A stretch of 64,000 nt of DNA from contig CM050648.1 of the NCBI GenBank assembly GCA_027574665.1, positions 37,024,200 through 37,088,199 on the forward strand, given 5' to 3'. Shown here piece by piece: positions 1 to 64,000 of the stretch. The position numbers and the translations under genes are program-made. Every line of letters starts with the position of its first letter. Position 1 is the stretch's first letter. The stretch is from Rhynochetos jubatus. Lineage: Eukaryota; Chordata; Aves; Eurypygiformes; Rhynochetidae. The notes under the pieces were generated by a model. It was not told the origin of the DNA and searched no databases. It worked only from the letters and a program-made list of their open reading frames with translations.

Positions 1-1861
1 CTGCCTGTTTCATTCCTCGTCCTGCTTACAGAAGTGATTTTACTTCAACAGACTGAACAGACCCATCAGTGCTATTCCATTAGTGGTAGTGGCAAAGAAG
101 GGAGGCCATGAAGAGGCAACCTACAACCCTACCCATATATGGGAGGGATGCCAAGACTGGTTAATTGACTCACAGAGAAAATCAGCTTACAATTAAGACA
201 ACGCTGTCCTTTATTAATGCAAATGTCTAGTGCCTAATCATGACTAACAACGTGGAAAAATGAGCATGAACAGAAGTGACAAAAACATGAAAAAAACCAA
301 GAACAGTTAACTTTGTAGTGGGACTTAAAATAACCTCAACATTAATGTACAGAAAATAAAAGATCCACCTTATAAACAAGGCAGTTCCAAGTGCAGAGCT
401 GCTCTCAGAAGAGGAACATTCAGGAGTGGACTAGCAATGAAAAATGTCATCTCATGTTGCTTTGTTTAAAGACGACTTTCACAAGACAGTTTTGCGGGCC
501 TCATAATTCCAAAGTCCCTATTCTTTTTATTCCAGAAACATCCAAAGATTCCTAGAACTCCCCTTCAAAGAATTGATCTTTTGAAAGACAGATTCATTCC
601 CTAAAGACAGCTTTAATTAGGGAAATGAGAGCCTCACTTGCTCCTGTATGAAGGTTACCTTTTTGGAAAGCATAGAGGTCAAGTAAATCAATGATGACAA
701 CCAGCATATTTAAACCTGGGTACAAACAGATTTAACTTGGTTTAAGTCCTATTGGTTTAACGTGCATTCATTTAAATTGATTTTAGCTGGTGCCATTTAC
801 TAACGCAGAACTATGGAGAACAGAGCAACAGGCACAAACAGATGATGCACTCGCTCGTAGCTTGCTCCAATTGCAAAGTAAGTGCATTATCTTAACCTAG
901 CATCCCTCGGTCAGATCCGGATTATGAGATGCTTTTATCTTGTCCTTGAACTTTCCACTGAGACAGACAGGGAACAGGTTTAGGGGTAACAAGCACTCCA
1001 CGTATAGCTAAATGTCTCCTGCTGCACCTCTGACTGCTTAGAAAGTCAAGTGCTGGCTCTCCAGGGGAGGAGAGGCACAGGCACATCTCCTCCTCCGCTC
1101 CCGTGCAGTCCAGCACGGATCCACAAACCCGGAACGATCAGTCTGTTAACACCCATGCTGGATGATACCCACATAAAACTTTAGTCTGTCAAAGGGGTCA
1201 GGTGATGATCGCTGTATTTTTGAAGCCACAGTAGCTCAATCACTTTTGAAGTCAGTGTAGGCAAGACCCTAGGAACTTCTCTTTTCCCCTGATTGGGCTG
1301 CAATATGGGCATTAACTCTCCAACAATAGGAGAGAGCATTAAATGAATGTTCAATGCCCCTGGGATCTCTCAGAGTCACAAAGGTTTAAAGACAGATGAA
1401 GGCATTTGAAGAAAGCCTAAATGAGGAGGTTCAGAAGAAAGCCTTCTGAGCAGGATGCTGAAGGAGTATTTAATTTGGAATGGCACTTCCAGTTTTCAGA
1501 ACAAAGAATTTCTGCCTGCACCTGCTCTCCCCCCCACCCTACCCTTCCACCCCCAACATGCTCCTGGAGCAACAGTAATGGTCTAAAAGCACAGTGAAAA
1601 AGGAAAGCTATGGTTCTGCTTCTCAAGTACATCAATGCCCTCCAGCCACACTTTTTGATACAGAACCACATGGCACCACATACCCCTAAAACATAGGTGG
1701 AACAAAATGCTGCAAGAGAGCTCCCCCCTTTTCCTGTGTCCCCTGCCCCAGCTTCAAATAATTCAGCCTTTCAATGGAATTGAGAAAGCCTCAGAAAAGG
1801 ATTACAGTAACACAGTGCGTAACATGCAAAGTTTAATTAGGCACTTAACATTTTTATTTAC
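1..1861. other. intron after exon r (partial)
   Basis: This is the 5' part of the intron that follows the last visible exon. No open frame here matches the missing P-Rex2 C-terminus, and I see no recognisable transposon. The sequence is ordinary AT-rich intron apart from a C-rich patch near 1530-1557. Confidence 0.7.

Positions 1862-64000
<62,139 letters not shown>

Overview
This window looks like a stretch of bird nuclear genome, about 64 kb of intron-rich DNA with AT-rich introns. All the coding sequence I can support belongs to one gene on the minus strand: PREX2, the PIP3-dependent Rac exchange factor 2 (P-Rex2). The assignment rests on 18 exons. Each has proper AG/GT borders, their reading phases join without a break, and together they give an uninterrupted 796-residue open segment that matches my recollection of vertebrate P-Rex2. 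The avian call rests on dense CR1 retrotransposon fragments whose 3' ends carry the bird-type signature (…CCAACC…ATTCTATGATTCT) and on moderately short introns. I cannot name the species, and a crocodilian or turtle cannot be fully excluded.

Layout, in gene order from high to low coordinates. From 64000 to 61118 lies the 3' part of an upstream intron, holding a CR1 fragment in the same orientation as the gene. Exons at 61117-61032 and 59093-58957 encode the second PDZ domain. Exons at 55672-55555 and 54687-54503 encode the linker into the C-terminal half. Twelve exons between 51392 and 18631, plus 13894-13780 and 1928-1862, encode most of the C-terminal inositol-polyphosphate-4-phosphatase-like (IP4P-like) region, with a serine-rich stretch on the exons at 41731-41552 and 36192-36098. 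The N-terminal DH-PH, DEP and first PDZ exons lie beyond position 64000. The last roughly 135 residues (from memory of mammalian P-Rex2) and the 3' UTR lie before position 1.

The introns hold ten recognisable CR1 pieces. Eight lie antisense to the gene. The longest, 37.4-40.0 kb, is a roughly 2.6 kb sense-oriented copy that retains recognisable endonuclease and reverse-transcriptase segments but is broken by several frameshifts and has a changed catalytic motif. Other structure includes homopolymers, a G-rich tract with G-quadruplex potential, two strong inverted repeats and a few microsatellites.

I do not see a new gene system here. The most interesting point is the short 347-bp intron at 46995-47341. 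Reading through the exon before it gives an 18-residue tail, a stop, and an AATAAA signal about 100 bases on. This is a plausible source of a short isoform lacking most of the IP4P-like region.
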